From Mycobacterium cookii (GTDB lineage: Bacteria; Actinomycetota; Actinomycetes; Mycobacteriales; Mycobacteriaceae), in the NCBI RefSeq assembly GCF_010727945.1, contig NZ_AP022569.1:372001-436000 (forward strand): a stretch of 64,000 nucleotides of DNA, written 5' to 3'. A program made the translations under genes and the position numbers. The notes beneath the pieces were generated by a model that had not been told where the DNA came from, did no database searches, and saw only the letters and a list, made by a program, of their open reading frames with translations. This document shows positions 8,956-20,200 of this stretch, in pieces (the first letter of the stretch is position 1; each line of letters opens with the position of its first letter).

Positions 8956-9019
8956 GACGGTCTCCGAAACTACCGCCTCTAGACTGGGCTGTCGTTTCCA
9001 CCGTTGCGAGGAGTATTTC

Positions 9020-10816
9020 GTGCTGCGCAGTCACACCGCCGGTTCGTTGCGGGCCGGCGACGCCGGTCAGAAGGTGACGCTGGCCGGCTGGGTCGCTCGT
9101 CGGCGCGACCACGGCGGGGTGATCTTCATCGACCTGCGCGACGCCTCCGGGGTGTCCCAAGTGGTGTTCCGCGCCGATGACGTGCTGGCTCAGGCCCATC
9201 GCCTGCGCTCCGAATTCTGTGTCGCCGTCGAAGGCGTGGTGGAAATCCGGCCGGAGGGCAACACCAACCCGGAGATCGCCACCGGCGAGATCGAGGTCAA
9301 CGCGACGTCGCTGCGGGTGCTGGGGGAGTGCGCGCCGCTGCCGTTCCAGCTCGACGAGCCCGCCGGCGAGGAGACCCGCCTCAAATACCGCTATCTCGAC
9401 CTGCGCCGCGAAGGCCCCGGCGGCGCGATCCGGTTGCGCTCCAAAGTCAACGCCGCCGCCCGCGGCGTGCTGGCCGCACACAACTTCGTCGAGATCGAGA
9501 CGCCGACGATGACGCGGTCGACACCCGAAGGCGCACGCGATTTTCTGGTGCCGGCCCGTCTGCAACCCGGCTCGTTCTACGCGCTGCCGCAAAGCCCGCA
9601 GCTGTTCAAACAGCTGCTGATGGTGGCCGGAATGGAACGCTACTACCAGATCGCGCGCTGCTATCGCGACGAGGATTTCCGCGCCGACCGTCAGCCGGAG
9701 TTCACTCAGCTCGACATGGAGCTGAGCTTCGTCGACGCCGAGGACGTCATCGCGATCTCCGAGCAGGTGCTCAAGGCGGTGTGGGCGTTGATCGGCTACG
9801 ACCTCCCCACCCCGGTGCCGCGCATCACCTACGCCGAGGCGATGAAGCGTTACGGCACGGACCGACCCGACCTGCGATTCGGCGTCGAACTCGTCGAATG
9901 CACAGAGTTCTTCTCCGACACCACGTTTCGGGTGTTCCAGGCACCCTACGTCGGCGCGGTCGTGATGGCCGGAGGGGCGTCGCAGCCGCGTCGAACGCTG
10001 GACGGCTGGCAGGAGTTCGCGAAGCAGCGCGGCCACCGGGGTCTGGCCTACGTGCTGGTCGGTGACGACGGCACCCTGAGTGGCCCGGTGGCCAAGAATC
10101 TGTCCGACACCGAACGCGACGGGCTTGCCGCACATGTCGGTGCGCAGCCCGGCGACTGCATCTTCTTCTCCGCGGGTCCGGCGAAGGCGTCGCGCGCGCT
10201 GCTGGGTGCCGCGCGTGACGAGATCGCAAAGCGGCTCAACCTGATCGCCCCGGATGCCTGGGCGTTCACCTGGGTGGTGGACTTCCCGCTGTTCGAGCCG
10301 GCTGACGAGGCCACCGCCGCCGGCGACGTCGCAGTGGGCAGCGGCGCGTGGACCGCGGTGCACCACGCGTTCACCTCACCCAAGCCCGAGTCGGAAGCCA
10401 CCTTTGACAGCGACCCGGGCAGGGCGCTGGCCGATGCCTACGACATCGTCTGCAACGGCAACGAAATCGGTGGCGGCTCGATCCGTATCCATCGCCGCGA
10501 CATCCAGGAGCGCGTCTTCGCGATGATGGGCATCGACAAGGATGAAGCCGAGGCTAAATTCGGATTCCTGCTGGACGCGTTCACATTTGGTGCGCCGCCG
10601 CACGGCGGGATCGCGTTCGGCTGGGACCGGATCGTCCAGCTGCTTTCCGGCGCGGATTCGATCCGCGAGGTGATCGCGTTCCCGAAGTCCGGCGGCGGCG
10701 TCGATCCGCTGACCGACGCCCCGGCGCCGATCACCGCCCAGCAGCGTAAGGAATCGGGCATCGACGCGAAGCCCGAGGACGCACGTCGCAAGCCCGCTCC
10801 CGCCGACACGGAATAG
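9020..10816 (+). CDS. aspS: Aspartyl-tRNA synthetase
   Basis: A class II synthetase of 598 residues that charges tRNA with aspartate. It has an N-terminal OB-fold anticodon domain (about 1-110), motif 2 [15 protein letters not shown] near residues 214-228, a bacterial GAD insertion, and motif 3 [11 protein letters not shown] 9020 follows AGGAG (9009-9013) at 6 bp and aligns with the start recalled for M. tuberculosis AspRS; the frame is open much further upstream, but that part overlaps the PanE-like gene. His31 in RRRDHGG and Gly80 in RPEGN are the residues linked to non-discriminating AspRS, so it may also charge tRNA-Asn for amidation. Confidence 0.97.
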   Translation: MLRSHTAGSLRAGDAGQKVTLAGWVARRRDHGGVIFIDLRDASGVSQVVFRADDVLAQAHRLRSEFCVAVEGVVEIRPEGNTNPEIATGEIEVNATSLRVLGECAPLPFQLDEPAGEETRLKYRYLDLRREGPGGAIRLRSKVNAAARGVLAAHNFVEIETPTMTRSTPEGARDFLVPARLQPGSFYALPQSPQLFKQLLMVAGMERYYQIARCYRDEDFRADRQPEFTQLDMELSFVDAEDVIAISEQVLKAVWALIGYDLPTPVPRITYAEAMKRYGTDRPDLRFGVELVECTEFFSDTTFRVFQAPYVGAVVMAGGASQPRRTLDGWQEFAKQRGHRGLAYVLVGDDGTLSGPVAKNLSDTERDGLAAHVGAQPGDCIFFSAGPAKASRALLGAARDEIAKRLNLIAPDAWAFTWVVDFPLFEPADEATAAGDVAVGSGAWTAVHHAFTSPKPESEATFDSDPGRALADAYDIVCNGNEIGGGSIRIHRRDIQERVFAMMGIDKDEAEAKFGFLLDAFTFGAPPHGGIAFGWDRIVQLLSGADSIREVIAFPKSGGGVDPLTDAPAPITAQQRKESGIDAKPEDARRKPAPADTE

Positions 10817-10845
10817 GGCACCGACCCGCCGGGGTTGAGCCAGGC

Positions 10846-11283
10846 ATGTCGCAACAGATGCCTGACACCGAGTCCCTCAAAGCGTTCAACGAGGCCATCA
10901 CCGACGAGTTCCGGGCCAACGACGGCAAGGTAGGCGGCCAGTTCGAGGGCGCCGACCTGCTCCTGCTGACCACCACCGGGGCCAAGTCCGGTCAGCCGCG
11001 CGTCTCGCCGCTGGCCTATTTCCGCGTCGACGGGAAGCTGCTCATCATCGGGTCGTTCGCCGGCGCGGACGTGAACCCCGCTTGGGTGCACAACTTGCGC
11101 GCCAACCCGTCGGCGCACATCGAGGTCGGTAACGAACCCTCGGAAGTCACCGCGCGGGAATTGCCGCCGGACGAACGTGACGAGCTGTTCGGCAAGATCA
11201 CCGCGGCTGCTCCAGGCTTCGCCGAGTATCAGGCGAAGACGTCCCGGGTGATCCCGGTCTTCGAGCTGCAGCCGGCGGATTAG
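10846..11283 (+). CDS. Deazaflavin (F420)-dependent nitroreductase-family protein
   Basis: A 145-residue protein of the Ddn/FDOR-A type: LLLLTTTGAKSGQPRVSPL, then IIGSFAGADVNPAWVHNL, the segments that bind F420 in this family. Members reduce quinones, nitroimidazoles and other acceptors with F420H2. It starts 29 bp after aspS and could be read through from it. The physiological substrate is unknown. Confidence 0.85.
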   Translation: MSQQMPDTESLKAFNEAITDEFRANDGKVGGQFEGADLLLLTTTGAKSGQPRVSPLAYFRVDGKLLIIGSFAGADVNPAWVHNLRANPSAHIEVGNEPSEVTARELPPDERDELFGKITAAAPGFAEYQAKTSRVIPVFELQPAD

Positions 11284-11370
11284 CTCGACCGGCGACCGGC
11301 GGGTCGCTGCACCGGGTCACGGGGCAATCACGTCACCCATCACGGGCTGATTTCGTAGCCCTCGATGTGG

Positions 11371-11799
<429 letters not shown>

Positions 11800-11819
11800 T
11801 TAACAGTTCTAACGAACGC

Positions 11820-12030
11820 ACGTGAAAGGAGTCAATGAGTGGGGTTTTAGTAATTAATGAGATTATTGTTTAATTAGGGTTTTATGTTGCTAGAGGTAAT
11901 TAGAGGGAGAAAATTAGCTTAGTGATGCATTTTTATACTGAAGTGAATTAAGTGACAAAAGTTATCTAGTCGTGATTGAGTGATTAGAGTGACTTGTGTT
12001 ACTTCTGTTACTCAAGTGATATCTGATGCC
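11820..12030. promoter_or_regulatory. AT-rich upstream region of the rpf gene with phased GTnA array
   Basis: About 200 bp between the rpf start and the YjbR-like gene is strikingly AT-rich for this genome. Within it, GTGA or GTTA begins at 11943, 11952, 11961, 11972, 11980, 11989, 11998, 12007 and 12016, with spacings 9, 9, 11, 8, 9, 9, 9 and 9. Read on the rpf strand this includes GTAACAGAAGTAACACAAG followed by TCAC, which resembles the repeated GTCACA/GTAACA half-sites of the response regulator MtrA. MtrA control of rpf genes is established in mycobacteria; its binding here is inferred. No gene is seen in this stretch. Confidence 0.6.
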
Positions 12031-12052
12031 TGGGTGGGGTGCGCTCGACATG

Positions 12053-12442
12053 TCACTTGGTGTCGTCGAGGAACTCCTGGACCAGGCGTTTTGGGGCCTG
12101 CGCCAACCAGGCATCGACGATCAGCTCCCGTAATTCGGGCTCGCCGATCTCCGCGAGCCTGACCAGCACCGCCGGGTAGCCGTCGAAGTGCGGGGTGGTG
12201 AAGTACACGTCGGGTTCGTCGGCGATCAGCGCGAACTTGACGCCCTCGTCGGAGACTCGAACGCCGAGGATGTCGCCCCGGGGAGGGTCGATTCCGAGAG
12301 CGGTGAACGCCTCGTGGTCCGACTTGCGCAGCGGGCGTTCCCAGGCGATCAGCTTCTTCCCGACCCGCCATTCGCGCGGCGAACTTTCCTCGCCGAGCGG
12401 AAGCACTCCGACGACACTGGCGACGTCGTCCCACGTGGCCAT
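12053..12442 (-). CDS. MmcQ/YjbR-family protein (Rv2570-like)
   Basis: A 129-residue protein, the length recalled for Rv2570. The pattern EWRVGKKLIAWERPL, VKFALIADEPDVYFTTPHFDGYPAVLV and a last helix with WLAQAPKRLVQEF is that of the MmcQ/YjbR CyaY-like fold, whose members are small DNA-binding-like proteins of unsettled function. It stands alone between the rpf control region and a divergent transglutaminase gene. Confidence 0.8.
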   Translation of the reverse strand: MATWDDVASVVGVLPLGEESSPREWRVGKKLIAWERPLRKSDHEAFTALGIDPPRGDILGVRVSDEGVKFALIADEPDVYFTTPHFDGYPAVLVRLAEIGEPELRELIVDAWLAQAPKRLVQEFLDDTK

Positions 12443-12528
12443 GCCTCATTGTGCTCTTCGTTCAAGGGCTTAGGGGACGATCGCGCTCCGCCGCTGCGCG
12501 CGATGTCGCCGCTCACTAGTGTTGCAGC

Positions 12529-13500
12529 GTGACGTCGTCGACCCAGGCCAGCGAGCCCGAGCCGCGGTCACCGGATCAGCATCCGCCGGGCACAGGGGCC
12601 CGCTACCGGATCACCCACCGCACCGAGTACCGCTATTCGGACGTGGTCACCAGTTCCTACGGTCGCGGGTTCCTGACCCCGCGCGATCTGCTGCGGCAAC
12701 GTTGCCTGTTCCACGAGCTGCGAATCTCGCCCGCCCCGGCGGACAGTTCGACCAGCCGCGACTCTTACGGCAACACCAGCTCCTACTTCCATGTCACCGA
12801 GCCGCACCGGACGCTGACCGTCACCAGCGAGTCGGTTGTCGAGGTGTACCCGTCGCCGCCGGAACGCTGGGGCGCCGGGCCGGCGCTCGCACCATGGGAA
12901 CACGCCCGGCCGCGCGGAGTGCGCGGCGCACTGGCCACCGAATTCACCCTCGACCTGAATCCACCCGAGATCACCGACGCCGTACGCGATTACGCGGCGC
13001 CGAGCTTCATCCCCGAACGTCCGCTGGTCGAGGTGCTGCGCGACCTCACGACGCGGATCTACACCGACTTCACCTACCGGTCCGGATCGACCACGGTATC
13101 CACCGGCGTCAATGAGGTTCTGACGGCCCGCGAAGGGGTATGTCAGGATTTCGCACGGCTGGCGATAGCTTGCCTGCGCGCCAACGGTTTGGCGGCCAGT
13201 TACGTGTCCGGCTACTTGGCCACCAGTCCTCCCCCCGGAAAGGACCGCATGATCGGTATTGACGCAACCCACGCCTGGACCGCCGTGTGGACACCGCAGC
13301 CACCCGGCCAGTTCGAGTGGCTCGGCTTGGATCCCACCAACGATCAGATGGTCGACGAGCGGTACGTCATCGTCGGGCGAGGCCGCGACTACGCGGACGT
13401 GCCGCCGTTGCGCGGCATCATCTACACCAATGCCAAGGACAGCAAGATCGATGTCGCCGTCGACGTCGTGCCCGATGAGGGTGGCGAACTCAATGCGTGA
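12529..13500 (+). CDS. Transglutaminase-like protein (Rv2569c-like)
   Basis: A 323-residue cytoplasmic protein with an N-terminal transglutaminase-associated beta domain (RYRITHRTEYRYSDVV from residue 25) and a papain-fold core. The triad is Cys205 in REGVCQDFARL, His248 in DATHAWTAVW and Asp268 in LDPTND. It may cleave or form amide bonds. The start is GTG 12529. Its stop overlaps the next gene's start (ATGCGTGA), so the two are translationally coupled. It belongs with the ATP-grasp/DUF2126 genes that converge on it. Confidence 0.88.
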   Translation: MTSSTQASEPEPRSPDQHPPGTGARYRITHRTEYRYSDVVTSSYGRGFLTPRDLLRQRCLFHELRISPAPADSSTSRDSYGNTSSYFHVTEPHRTLTVTSESVVEVYPSPPERWGAGPALAPWEHARPRGVRGALATEFTLDLNPPEITDAVRDYAAPSFIPERPLVEVLRDLTTRIYTDFTYRSGSTTVSTGVNEVLTAREGVCQDFARLAIACLRANGLAASYVSGYLATSPPPGKDRMIGIDATHAWTAVWTPQPPGQFEWLGLDPTNDQMVDERYVIVGRGRDYADVPPLRGIIYTNAKDSKIDVAVDVVPDEGGELNA

Positions 13501-14545
13501 CTTCCATTGCCCGAACTGCGGTCAGCGCCTCACCTTCGAGAATTCGACCTGCCTGGTCTGCGGCAGTGCGCTGGGTTTCTCCCTCGCACAGATGGCCCTG
13601 CTGGTGATCACCACCGGCGACGACGCCGACCACGCCGGCTTCGTCAGCGCGAGCGAATACGAGCTGTGCGCCAACCGCTATGTCGCCGAATGCAATTGGC
13701 TGGTGCCGATCATGTCCGGCGGGCTGTGCGAGTCCTGCCAGCTGACGATCGAACGGCCCAACGATGCCGACAAGGAGGGTCTTGCCGAGTTCGCGAGCGC
13801 CGAGGCGGCCAAGCGCCGCCTGGTCGTCGAACTGCGCGAGCTGAAGCTGCCGATCGTCGGACGTCAGCAGGATCCCGATTACGGGCTGGCGTTCCGGTTG
13901 CTGTCCAGCGCGCACGAGAAGGTGATGACCGGACACGAGAACGGCGTCATCACCATCGATCTCGCCGAGGGCGACGATGTGCACCGCGAGCAATTACGGG
14001 TCGAGATGGACGAGCCGTACCGCACTTTGCTAGGGCACTTCCGCCACGAGATCGGCCACTACTACTACTACCGGCTGATCGCCCCGTCCAGCGAGTACGT
14101 GGCCAGGTTCAACGAGTTGTTCGGTGACGCGAACGCCGACTATCAGGAGGCGCTGGACCGGCATTACAGCGAAGGTGCGCCGGAGGGCTGGGAGAAGACC
14201 TTCGTGTCGTCGTACGCGACCATGCATCCGGCCGAGGACTGGGCGGAGACGTTCGCGCACTACCTGCACATCCGCGACACTCTGGACACCGCGGCGTGGT
14301 CGGGCTTCGCTCCGGCGACGGCGACGTTCGACCGGCCGGTGTTGGGGCCCAGCGCTTTTGCCACCATCATCGACATGTGGCTGCCGGTGTCGTGGTCGCT
14401 GAACATGGTGAACCGGTCGATGGGTCACGACGATCTCTATCCGTTCGTCCTGCCGGTCGCGGTGCTGGAGAAGATGAAGTTCATCCACGGCGTCGTCGAC
14501 GAGGTGACCGCGCCCAGCGGCAAGCGTGATCCGGTGCGCGCCTAG
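13493..14545 (+). CDS. Zinc-ribbon putative metallopeptidase (Rv2568c-like)
   Basis: A protein of about 350 residues. The N-terminal zinc ribbon has CPNCG (C6, C9) and CLVCG (C20, C23); further cysteines occur in YVAECNW and LCESC. The peptidase-like part has HEIGHYYYYRL (H185, E186, H189) with MHPAEDWAETFAHYLHI downstream supplying the likely third ligand. It fits the putative zinc-binding peptidase family linked to transglutaminases and ATP-grasp proteins. ATG 13493 gives an 8-bp overlap with the transglutaminase gene and places the zinc ribbon right at the N-terminus. The target is unknown. Confidence 0.88.
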   Translation: MRDFHCPNCGQRLTFENSTCLVCGSALGFSLAQMALLVITTGDDADHAGFVSASEYELCANRYVAECNWLVPIMSGGLCESCQLTIERPNDADKEGLAEFASAEAAKRRLVVELRELKLPIVGRQQDPDYGLAFRLLSSAHEKVMTGHENGVITIDLAEGDDVHREQLRVEMDEPYRTLLGHFRHEIGHYYYYRLIAPSSEYVARFNELFGDANADYQEALDRHYSEGAPEGWEKTFVSSYATMHPAEDWAETFAHYLHIRDTLDTAAWSGFAPATATFDRPVLGPSAFATIIDMWLPVSWSLNMVNRSMGHDDLYPFVLPVAVLEKMKFIHGVVDEVTAPSGKRDPVRA

Positions 14546-14552
14546 ACGCAGG

Positions 14553-17210
14553 TCACGGCAGCACGCGGCTCTCGCCGGGGCCCCACAGCGGCTGCATGTC
14601 GCTGGGCAGCGCGAGCTGCGTCGCGGCGATCACCTCGGCCAGCTCGCGCAACGCGACATGCACGGAGGTCAACAGGTCGGTCAGCTGTTTTCGCCGGCCA
14701 CCGGCGACTGCTTCGAGCTCGGCGGGATGCGATCGTCGCAGCAGGGTGCTCATCTCGGCGACCATCCGTTCCGGTCGCGACGACCCCGACGAGCCGGGCA
14801 GGTCGCCGAGGTCGGCCCGCAGCCGCTCCAGCTGGTACACCAGCGACCGCGGGTTCGTCGGGTCGAAGAGCATCAATTCGGCCAGTGCCGCCACGCTCAC
14901 CATGCCGGCGGTGCGGCGGCGGTAGATCACCGCGGATTCGGCTGCGGTGAGTGCGGATTCGATGACGGTCCGCTCGGCGGCCGGGTCCCGCACGGTGGTC
15001 AGCGTGGCGTTGAGCAACGCGGTCAGGCCAAGCCCACGCTCGATGCGCTTGCCGATGTCCATCAGGGTCCAGCCGACATCGTGCACCATCGACTCACCGG
15101 CTACGCCGGCCAACGTGAGCATCCCGACCAGGGTCTGCGACTGCGCCGTCGCGAGCACGGCGTCGGCCTCGGCCAGCGAGTCCGGTGGTTCGGATTTGTG
15201 CGCCAGCGCGCGTTCGACCCCGGCCAGCACCACCCAGGTGTCGCTGGACAACTGGTCACGCACCGCCCTGGCGGCCAGCGCCAGGCGGTCGACGGAATGC
15301 ACCAACGACCCGGGGCGCTCACGGTCCATGGTCAGCGACCACAGCGTCGACGGCGCGATCGCGATGATCTCGGCCGCGTCGTCGGCCTGGATGTCGGTGC
15401 CGGTGATGCGGCCGAGTGCGGCCATCAGCACCGGCACGCAATCGCTTTCCGAGGTCTCCTGGCGATGCCGGAATTCGTAGTAACGCCTGCGTGCCACGAT
15501 CAACAACCGGGCCATGTTCTCGGCCCGTTCGCCGTAACGTCCCATCCAGAACAGGTCGGACAACACGCGCGGAGAGCTGACGCCCAGCGTGCCGGCACCG
15601 GTCTTCACGGGCGTCTCGGGTGCCGGCAGGGTCGCCGTCTCGGTGCGCGAACGCTCGGTGGGACGCACCCAGACATCTTTGGCCGCAATAGTTTTCAACG
15701 TGTAGGCGGATGGCCCCGACGCGAGTACGTAGCCCAAACCGCCCAGCATCGGCGCGTAGCCGCCGCGCTGGGCCACCGTGAACAACCGCAGGCCCACTCC
15801 GCCGGGGGAGAATTCGCCGCCGTAGCTGGTGGGCGCCGACGAGAACTGCGGCAGCTCCTGGCCGACCCATTGCCACGGCATCGCCTCGATGCACGACGCC
15901 AGCTCGGCCAGCCGCGCCGACGAAAGCGTCGGGCCGACAAGGGTTTGTCCGCCGATAGTGGGCCGGATCAACAGCGACGAAAGGTTTGCCAGTAGATGCG
16001 AACGTTCGCTGTCGATGCCACCCCAGTAGCTCGGCGCGACGGCCAGTAACGGCGCCTCGCCGAGTAACCGCTTGGCCAGCTCGGGTAGAAAGCGTTGCAG
16101 CCCAGCACTTTCCAATATCCCGCTGCCAACGGTGTTGACCACGGTGACCGTCCCGCGGCGCTGCGCCTCGATCAGGCCGGCCACCCCCAACCGCGAATCG
16201 GCGCGCAGATCCAGTGGGTCGGTGTACGTCGCGTCGACCCGACGGAACACCACGTCGACGCGCTTGAGGGTGCCCAGCGAGCGCATCCACAGCCTGCCGT
16301 CGCGCACCACCAGATCGGCGCTCTCCACCAGCGGGAAACCCAGCAGCGTCGCGAGATAGGCCTGATCGAACGCGGTCTCGGAGTAGATGCCCGGGCTGAG
16401 CACCACCACGACCGGGTCCTGGACGCCGTCGGCCGCCGCGTCGATCAACGCCAACCGCAGCGCCTGCGCGAACGGTGTCGTGGGCCGCGGCCCCACCCGC
16501 TCGTAGAGGTCCGGGAGAGCCTGGGTCAGAACGCGGCGGTCGGCCAGCGCGTACCCGGCACCCGACGGGGCCTGCGTCCAGTCGGCGTTGACCTGAAATC
16601 CACCGTCGGGCAGCCGGCTGACATCGCAGGCATGCATGAACAGTTGGTGGTGGCCCGGTACGTCGATTCCGTTGGCCGCGCGCACGTAACCGGGGTGGGC
16701 GAACAGCAACTCCGGCGGCAGCACACCTTCGGTGAGCGCGCGACGGGCACCGTACAGATCGGCGAGCACCGCGTTGAGCACCCGCGACCGCTGCACCAGC
16801 CCGGCCTCGAGCACATCCCAGTCGGAGGCCGACACCACCAGTGGCAGCGGGTCCAGGCGCCACGGCCGCGGCTCGGCATGGGGTTCCTTGGCGGGATCGA
16901 CGCCGGTATAGGTGATGTCGTCGTTGTCGACCAGTTGGCGCACCGCGGCGCTGAGCCGGCTGAGCCCGGCCCGCCCGCGGTCGCCGACAACGTCGGCCAA
17001 CTCGGTCCACCCGGGTTGGACGTTCCCGGCCCGGTCGACGAATTCGTCGTAACCGCTGACCGGTCCGCGCAGGCCGGGTGGTCGCAGATCGAACAGGGCC
17101 TCCTGGGACCGCGCGGCGCGATACCCGGCCAGCAGCTGATCGACGTCGGTGCGGTGGTGAGCAACCGCCGACGACTCGCTGGAGTGAACTGTCATCTCTG
17201 ACGAAGCCAT
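14553..17210 (-). CDS. Circularly permuted ATP-grasp plus alpha-E protein (Rv2567-like)
   Basis: An 885-residue two-part protein. Residues of about 1-480 are a circularly permuted type 2 ATP-grasp domain (YDEFVDRAGNVQPGW near the start, then segments such as GIDVPGHHQLFMHACDVSRL and NTVGSGILES). Residues of about 540-860 are the helical alpha-E domain (RVLSDLFWMGRYGERAENMA). ATP-grasp enzymes of this class are predicted to make peptide-like amide bonds. Length agrees with Rv2567. Its ATG overlaps the stop of the upstream gene (TAATG), so translation is coupled. It converges on the zinc-peptidase gene with 7 bp between. Confidence 0.9.
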   Translation of the reverse strand: MASSEMTVHSSESSAVAHHRTDVDQLLAGYRAARSQEALFDLRPPGLRGPVSGYDEFVDRAGNVQPGWTELADVVGDRGRAGLSRLSAAVRQLVDNDDITYTGVDPAKEPHAEPRPWRLDPLPLVVSASDWDVLEAGLVQRSRVLNAVLADLYGARRALTEGVLPPELLFAHPGYVRAANGIDVPGHHQLFMHACDVSRLPDGGFQVNADWTQAPSGAGYALADRRVLTQALPDLYERVGPRPTTPFAQALRLALIDAAADGVQDPVVVVLSPGIYSETAFDQAYLATLLGFPLVESADLVVRDGRLWMRSLGTLKRVDVVFRRVDATYTDPLDLRADSRLGVAGLIEAQRRGTVTVVNTVGSGILESAGLQRFLPELAKRLLGEAPLLAVAPSYWGGIDSERSHLLANLSSLLIRPTIGGQTLVGPTLSSARLAELASCIEAMPWQWVGQELPQFSSAPTSYGGEFSPGGVGLRLFTVAQRGGYAPMLGGLGYVLASGPSAYTLKTIAAKDVWVRPTERSRTETATLPAPETPVKTGAGTLGVSSPRVLSDLFWMGRYGERAENMARLLIVARRRYYEFRHRQETSESDCVPVLMAALGRITGTDIQADDAAEIIAIAPSTLWSLTMDRERPGSLVHSVDRLALAARAVRDQLSSDTWVVLAGVERALAHKSEPPDSLAEADAVLATAQSQTLVGMLTLAGVAGESMVHDVGWTLMDIGKRIERGLGLTALLNATLTTVRDPAAERTVIESALTAAESAVIYRRRTAGMVSVAALAELMLFDPTNPRSLVYQLERLRADLGDLPGSSGSSRPERMVAEMSTLLRRSHPAELEAVAGGRRKQLTDLLTSVHVALRELAEVIAATQLALPSDMQPLWGPGESRVLP

Positions 17211-20200
17211 TACCGCAGGACGGTACGCACGCGTCGCAGGTCGAGGATGCCCGGCGCGCCGATGTCTGTGGAAATTCGCGCTTGCATTTCACGGACGTCG
17301 GACAGGTCGAGCTTGCCCGAGGTGAAACCGGTGGCCTCGAAGCGGCGGGCGCGACGGGATTCGGCTTCCACGGCGTTGACGGGCGGCTCGTCGTAGGCGC
17401 GCCCGCCGGGGTGGGCGATGTGGTAGGTGCAGCCGCCGCGTGACGTCGACGTGGTGAGGTCGACGAGCTCGAACTGCAGCGGGCCGTCGACGGTGATGCT
17501 GGGGTGCAGCGCGCTGGGCGGTTGCCAGGCCCGGAACCGCACACCGCCGACGTGGATGTCGGGGTTGTCGGTGGCCAGCAGCGGAACCGGAAAGCCGTTG
17601 CAGGTCAACAGGTAACGGTGGCGGTCGGCGCCGATGACGCGCACCTGCAGGCGCTCTACCGACGAGTCGACATAGCGGGCCGTGCCGGTGGCGGTGGACT
17701 CCTCGCCGAGCGTGTTCCACGGCTCGATCGCCCCGCGAAGCTCGATCTCGACGCCGTCGAACACCGCGGTGCCGATGCGCGGGAAGCGGAATTCGGTGAA
17801 CGGGTCCAGCCAGTTGGTCTCGAACGCGATCCCGTGCGCGCGCAGGTCCGCAGCGACGTCGGCGATGTCGTGGATCAGGAAGTGCGGCAACAGGTATCGC
17901 CCGTGCAGGTTGGAGCCGTGCCGGATCAGCGGAGCCCGCAGCGGCTCGTCCCAGAACCAGGCCACGAGTGAACGCACCAGCAGTGACTGCACCATCGCCA
18001 TCCGCAGATGCGGTGGCATCTCGAAGCCACGCAGCTCCAACAGGCCGAGTCGGCCGCGCGGGCTGTCCGGGCTGTAGAGCTTGTCGATGCAGAATTCGGC
18101 GCGGTGCGTGTTGCCGGTGATGTCGGTCAGCAGATGCCGCAGTGCCCGGTCGGTCAACCATGGCTTGGGCTGGGCGTCCTCGGAAAGCGAAGTGAGCCGG
18201 TCGATTTCGGCGAATGCGATCTCGAGTTCGTAGAGCGCCTCGGCGCGGCCCTCGTCCACCCGCGGTGCCTGCGAGGTGGTGCCGACGAAGCGGCCGGCGA
18301 ACAGGTAGGACAACGACGGGTGTCGCTGCCAATACGTCAGCAGCGAGACCAGCAGGTCCGGCCGGCGCAGCAGCGGCGAATCCTTCGGGGTGATGCCGCC
18401 CAGCGTGATGTGGTTTCCGCCGCCGGTGCCGCCGTGGCTGCCGTCGACGTCGAACGACTCGGTGGACAACCGCGCTAATCTGGCTTGCTCGTAGAGGGTT
18501 TCGAGCTGTCGGCTCTGCTCGGCGAAACTGGCGGTGGGCGCGACGTTGACTTCGATGACGCCCGGGTCGGGGGTGATCGTCGTCGACGTCAGCCGTGGGT
18601 CGGGCGGCGGCTCGTAACCCTCGATGACGACCGGACAGCCGATCGCCGCCGCCGCGTCGTGCACCCGGCCGATCAGGTCGACGAAGTGGTCCAGCGCCTC
18701 GCTCGGCGGCATGAACACATAGAGCAGCCCGTCGCGGACCTCGGCGACCATTGCGGTGGTCGGTGCGGTCTCGTCATCGTCGACGTCGGCCTTCGCCGTG
18801 GAGGGGTGCAGTTCGTCGCCGACAGTGGTCGGGTCGGTGTCAAAGGTCGGTCGCGGCGGCTTCCAGCTGATCGCGTCGAGCGGCAGCCGAAGACCCGCCG
18901 GCGAGTCGCCGTCCACCAGCACGACGCGGCCGCGACGCAGCCGCCAGTCGGCGCTGGCCCAGCCGGAGCCATCGTCGCGGCGGTGCAGCGGCAACACGAA
19001 TGCCGCTGGCTCGTCGGTGGATTCGTCGAGGCGCGCCAGCAACGCGGCGCGTGTCGCGGCGGTGTCCCCGCCGGTTTCGGGGTCCAAGTCGTCATCCGAC
19101 GCCACCGGGTCACCTTCGGGCAGACGGGCTTTGGCAGCCACCCGGGACAGCGGATCCTCGTAAGCGGGCCGCACCTGCGACAGCGGCAGGCCCAGCCCGT
19201 CGGCGATGGCGGCCAGCAAGTCGTGGGCGGCCGAGTCGGCCGCCGGCGGGCCGACCGCCTCGACGGCCCAGGGGTCGGCGAGCAGCGTGGCATCCGGCCA
19301 CAGGGGCTGGCCGTCGGTGCGCCAATACAGGCCGATCTGCCAGCGCGGCAACGGTTCTCCGGGGTACCAGCGGCCCTGCCCGCGGTGCACCAGCCCGTGC
19401 GGGGCCCACTGCGCTTTGAGCCGCGCGGCCAGGTCGGATGCGCGTTGCCGCTTGTGCGGGCCGTCGGCGGCGGTGGTCCACTCGTCGTCGACCTGGTTGT
19501 CCACCGAGACGAACGTCGGTTCGCCGCCGACGGTGAGCCGCACGTCGGCGGCGGTCAGTCGCTCGTCGACACCGCGGGCGACGTCCTGAATGGTCGCCCA
19601 CGCTTCGTCGGTGTAGGGCAGCGTCACGCGGGGGTCTTCGTGGATGCGGGTGACCGTGTTGGAGAACTCCAGCACCGACTCGCACGGCTCGATCCCGCCG
19701 GTGATCGGCGCCGCGCCCGACGGATGCGGGGTGGCTGCCAGCGGGATGTGGCCCTCGCCGGCGAACAGCCCCGACGTCGGGTCCAGCCCGATCCAGCCCG
19801 CACCGGGGATGTACACCTCGGCCCAGGCGTGCAGGTCGGTGAAGTCGGCCGCCGGACCCGAGGGCCCGTCGAGCGCCTTGACGTCGGAGGTCAGCTGGAC
19901 CAGGTAGCCGGACACGAAACGGGCGGCCAGCCCCATCTGGCGCGCGATCGACACCAGCAGCCAGGCGAAGTCGCGACAGGAGCCGACCCCGGTTCGCAGC
20001 GTGAAGTCCGGCGTCTGGACGCCGTGTTCCATCCGGACGCTGTAGCTGAGGTCGTGGTTGATCCGCCGGTTCAGCTCCACCAGGAAGTTGATCGTGCGGG
20101 TGCCCTCCGGCACCGCGAAGTTACGCACCCAGGCCTGCACGAGTTCGCCGGGCCCGGAGCCGGGGCCCTCCTCGTCGACGGGTCGCAGATATGGCTTGAG

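Noticed and set aside
8375..9019. Upstream extension of aspS
   Set aside because: The frame is open but overlaps the divergent PanE-like gene. GTG 9020 has AGGAG at 6 bp and matches the known N-terminus.
7847..10366. Very long minus-strand open frame (839 codons) opposite aspS
   Set aside because: It is the antisense of aspS and nearby genes, Arg/His-rich, with no family features. High GC keeps such frames open.
11284..11370. Terminator between the F420-type gene and the rpf gene
   Set aside because: The only inverted repeats there are short and imperfect.
15319..17544. 741-codon minus-strand open frame
   Set aside because: It is an alternative frame within the ATP-grasp and DUF2126 genes, whose own frames carry clear motifs.
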